From: Legionella genomosp. 1
GTDB taxonomy: Bacteria; Pseudomonadota; Gammaproteobacteria; Legionellales; Legionellaceae
Assembly: GCA_945865355.1 (NCBI GenBank)
Contig: CAMBDN010000152.1
Span: forward strand, 1-6,248
Length of the DNA stretch: 6,248 nucleotides
Direction: 5' to 3'
Shown: positions 5,956-6,248 of the stretch, piece by piece
How positions within the stretch are numbered: position 1 is the first letter of the stretch
Layout of the letters: each line of letters begins with the position of its first letter
The notes under the pieces: model-generated
Database searches by the model: none
Seen by the model: only the letters and a program-made list of their open reading frames with translations
What the model was told of the DNA's origin: nothing
Translations under genes and position numbers: made by a program

Positions 5956-6248
5956 ATGTTACTTGATTTACTCGGATCACTCACTTCCCTGCTCTCAACC
6001 TATTATTTTATTCGTCTAGACATAAAAGCATGGCCAGTTGGGCTCATCGCCACATGCATCAATTGTTTGCTTTATTTACAAAAAGGAATTTACGCCGATA
6101 TGTGTTTCTCGATGATCAAGTTTTTAAATTTGACACACCAAATCTTTTCTGTAACAAGGAGTTATGCTAGATTCGCGCGCTCTTTTGCTGTTGAGAATAT
6201 GGATGTTGCTCAAAGAACCGCTGGATTTTTCTCAGAACTTTATCAAAT
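5956..6248 (+). CDS. PnuC-like transporter N-terminus with an unfamiliar continuation (3' partial)
   Basis: From the ATG at 5956 the frame stays open to the window edge, giving 97 visible residues. An AGG (5948-5950) 5 nt upstream is a modest ribosome binding site. Residues 1-49 look like a PnuC vitamin transporter: a hydrophobic helix ending STYYFIRLD (14-22), then KAWPVGLIATCIN (24-36), LLYLQKGIYADM (38-49). PnuC carries nicotinamide riboside or a related pyridine precursor across the inner membrane for NAD synthesis. PnuC proteins would continue with a membrane helix of the type LExFYFLSMxYGWYxW. Here the frame reads CFSMIKFLNLTHQIF (50-64), then a polar, Arg-containing stretch without the expected tryptophans. 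No shifted frame restores the PnuC pattern. The gene may be a truncated or rearranged pnuC, a divergent relative, or a fusion. The gene symbol is withheld for that reason. Confidence 0.6.
   Translation, partial: MLLDLLGSLTSLLSTYYFIRLDIKAWPVGLIATCINCLLYLQKGIYADMCFSMIKFLNLTHQIFSVTRSYARFARSFAVENMDVAQRTAGFFSELYQ

Overview
The window looks like core chromosome of a moderately AT-rich gammaproteobacterium. The ribF-ileS-lspA cluster, the UspA-type protein and the style of the PnuC-like N-terminus fit the Legionella/Coxiella side of the class best. That placement is inferred from protein character and was not tested by a search.

Layout, left to right on the + strand. Positions 2-262 hold the C-terminal end of an unrecognised protein with a Pro/Thr-rich tail. 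Positions 263-464 are a gene-free gap with a perfect REP-like hairpin and a weak promoter candidate. A KDPG/KHG-aldolase-fold gene follows at 465-1022; it appears to have lost the Schiff-base lysine and the C-terminal phosphate site. It converges on lspA, and their 3' ends overlap by 24 bp. On the minus strand the operon ribF (4251-5201), ileS (1466-4264), lspA (999-1469) is tightly packed, with overlaps of 14 bp and 4 bp. A good sigma70-like promoter lies just upstream of ribF. Next comes a 196-bp gap with an inverted pair of short repeat units, then a usp gene on the minus strand (5398-5826). A divergent gene starts at 5956 and runs off the window; it opens like PnuC but stops resembling it after about 50-60 residues.

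How the genes work together: RibF makes FMN and FAD, IleS charges tRNA-Ile, and LspA removes lipoprotein signal peptides. Their linkage is an ancient housekeeping arrangement in proteobacteria, not one pathway. The flanks differ from the E. coli order: no fkpB-ispH after lspA, and no rpsT or murJ before ribF. The UspA-type protein and the putative nicotinamide-riboside-type transporter share a divergent 129-bp intergenic region.

No complete new system is visible. The most unusual items are the apparently inactive aldolase-fold protein, the PnuC-like gene with an unfamiliar C-terminal part, and the two repeat structures in the gaps.
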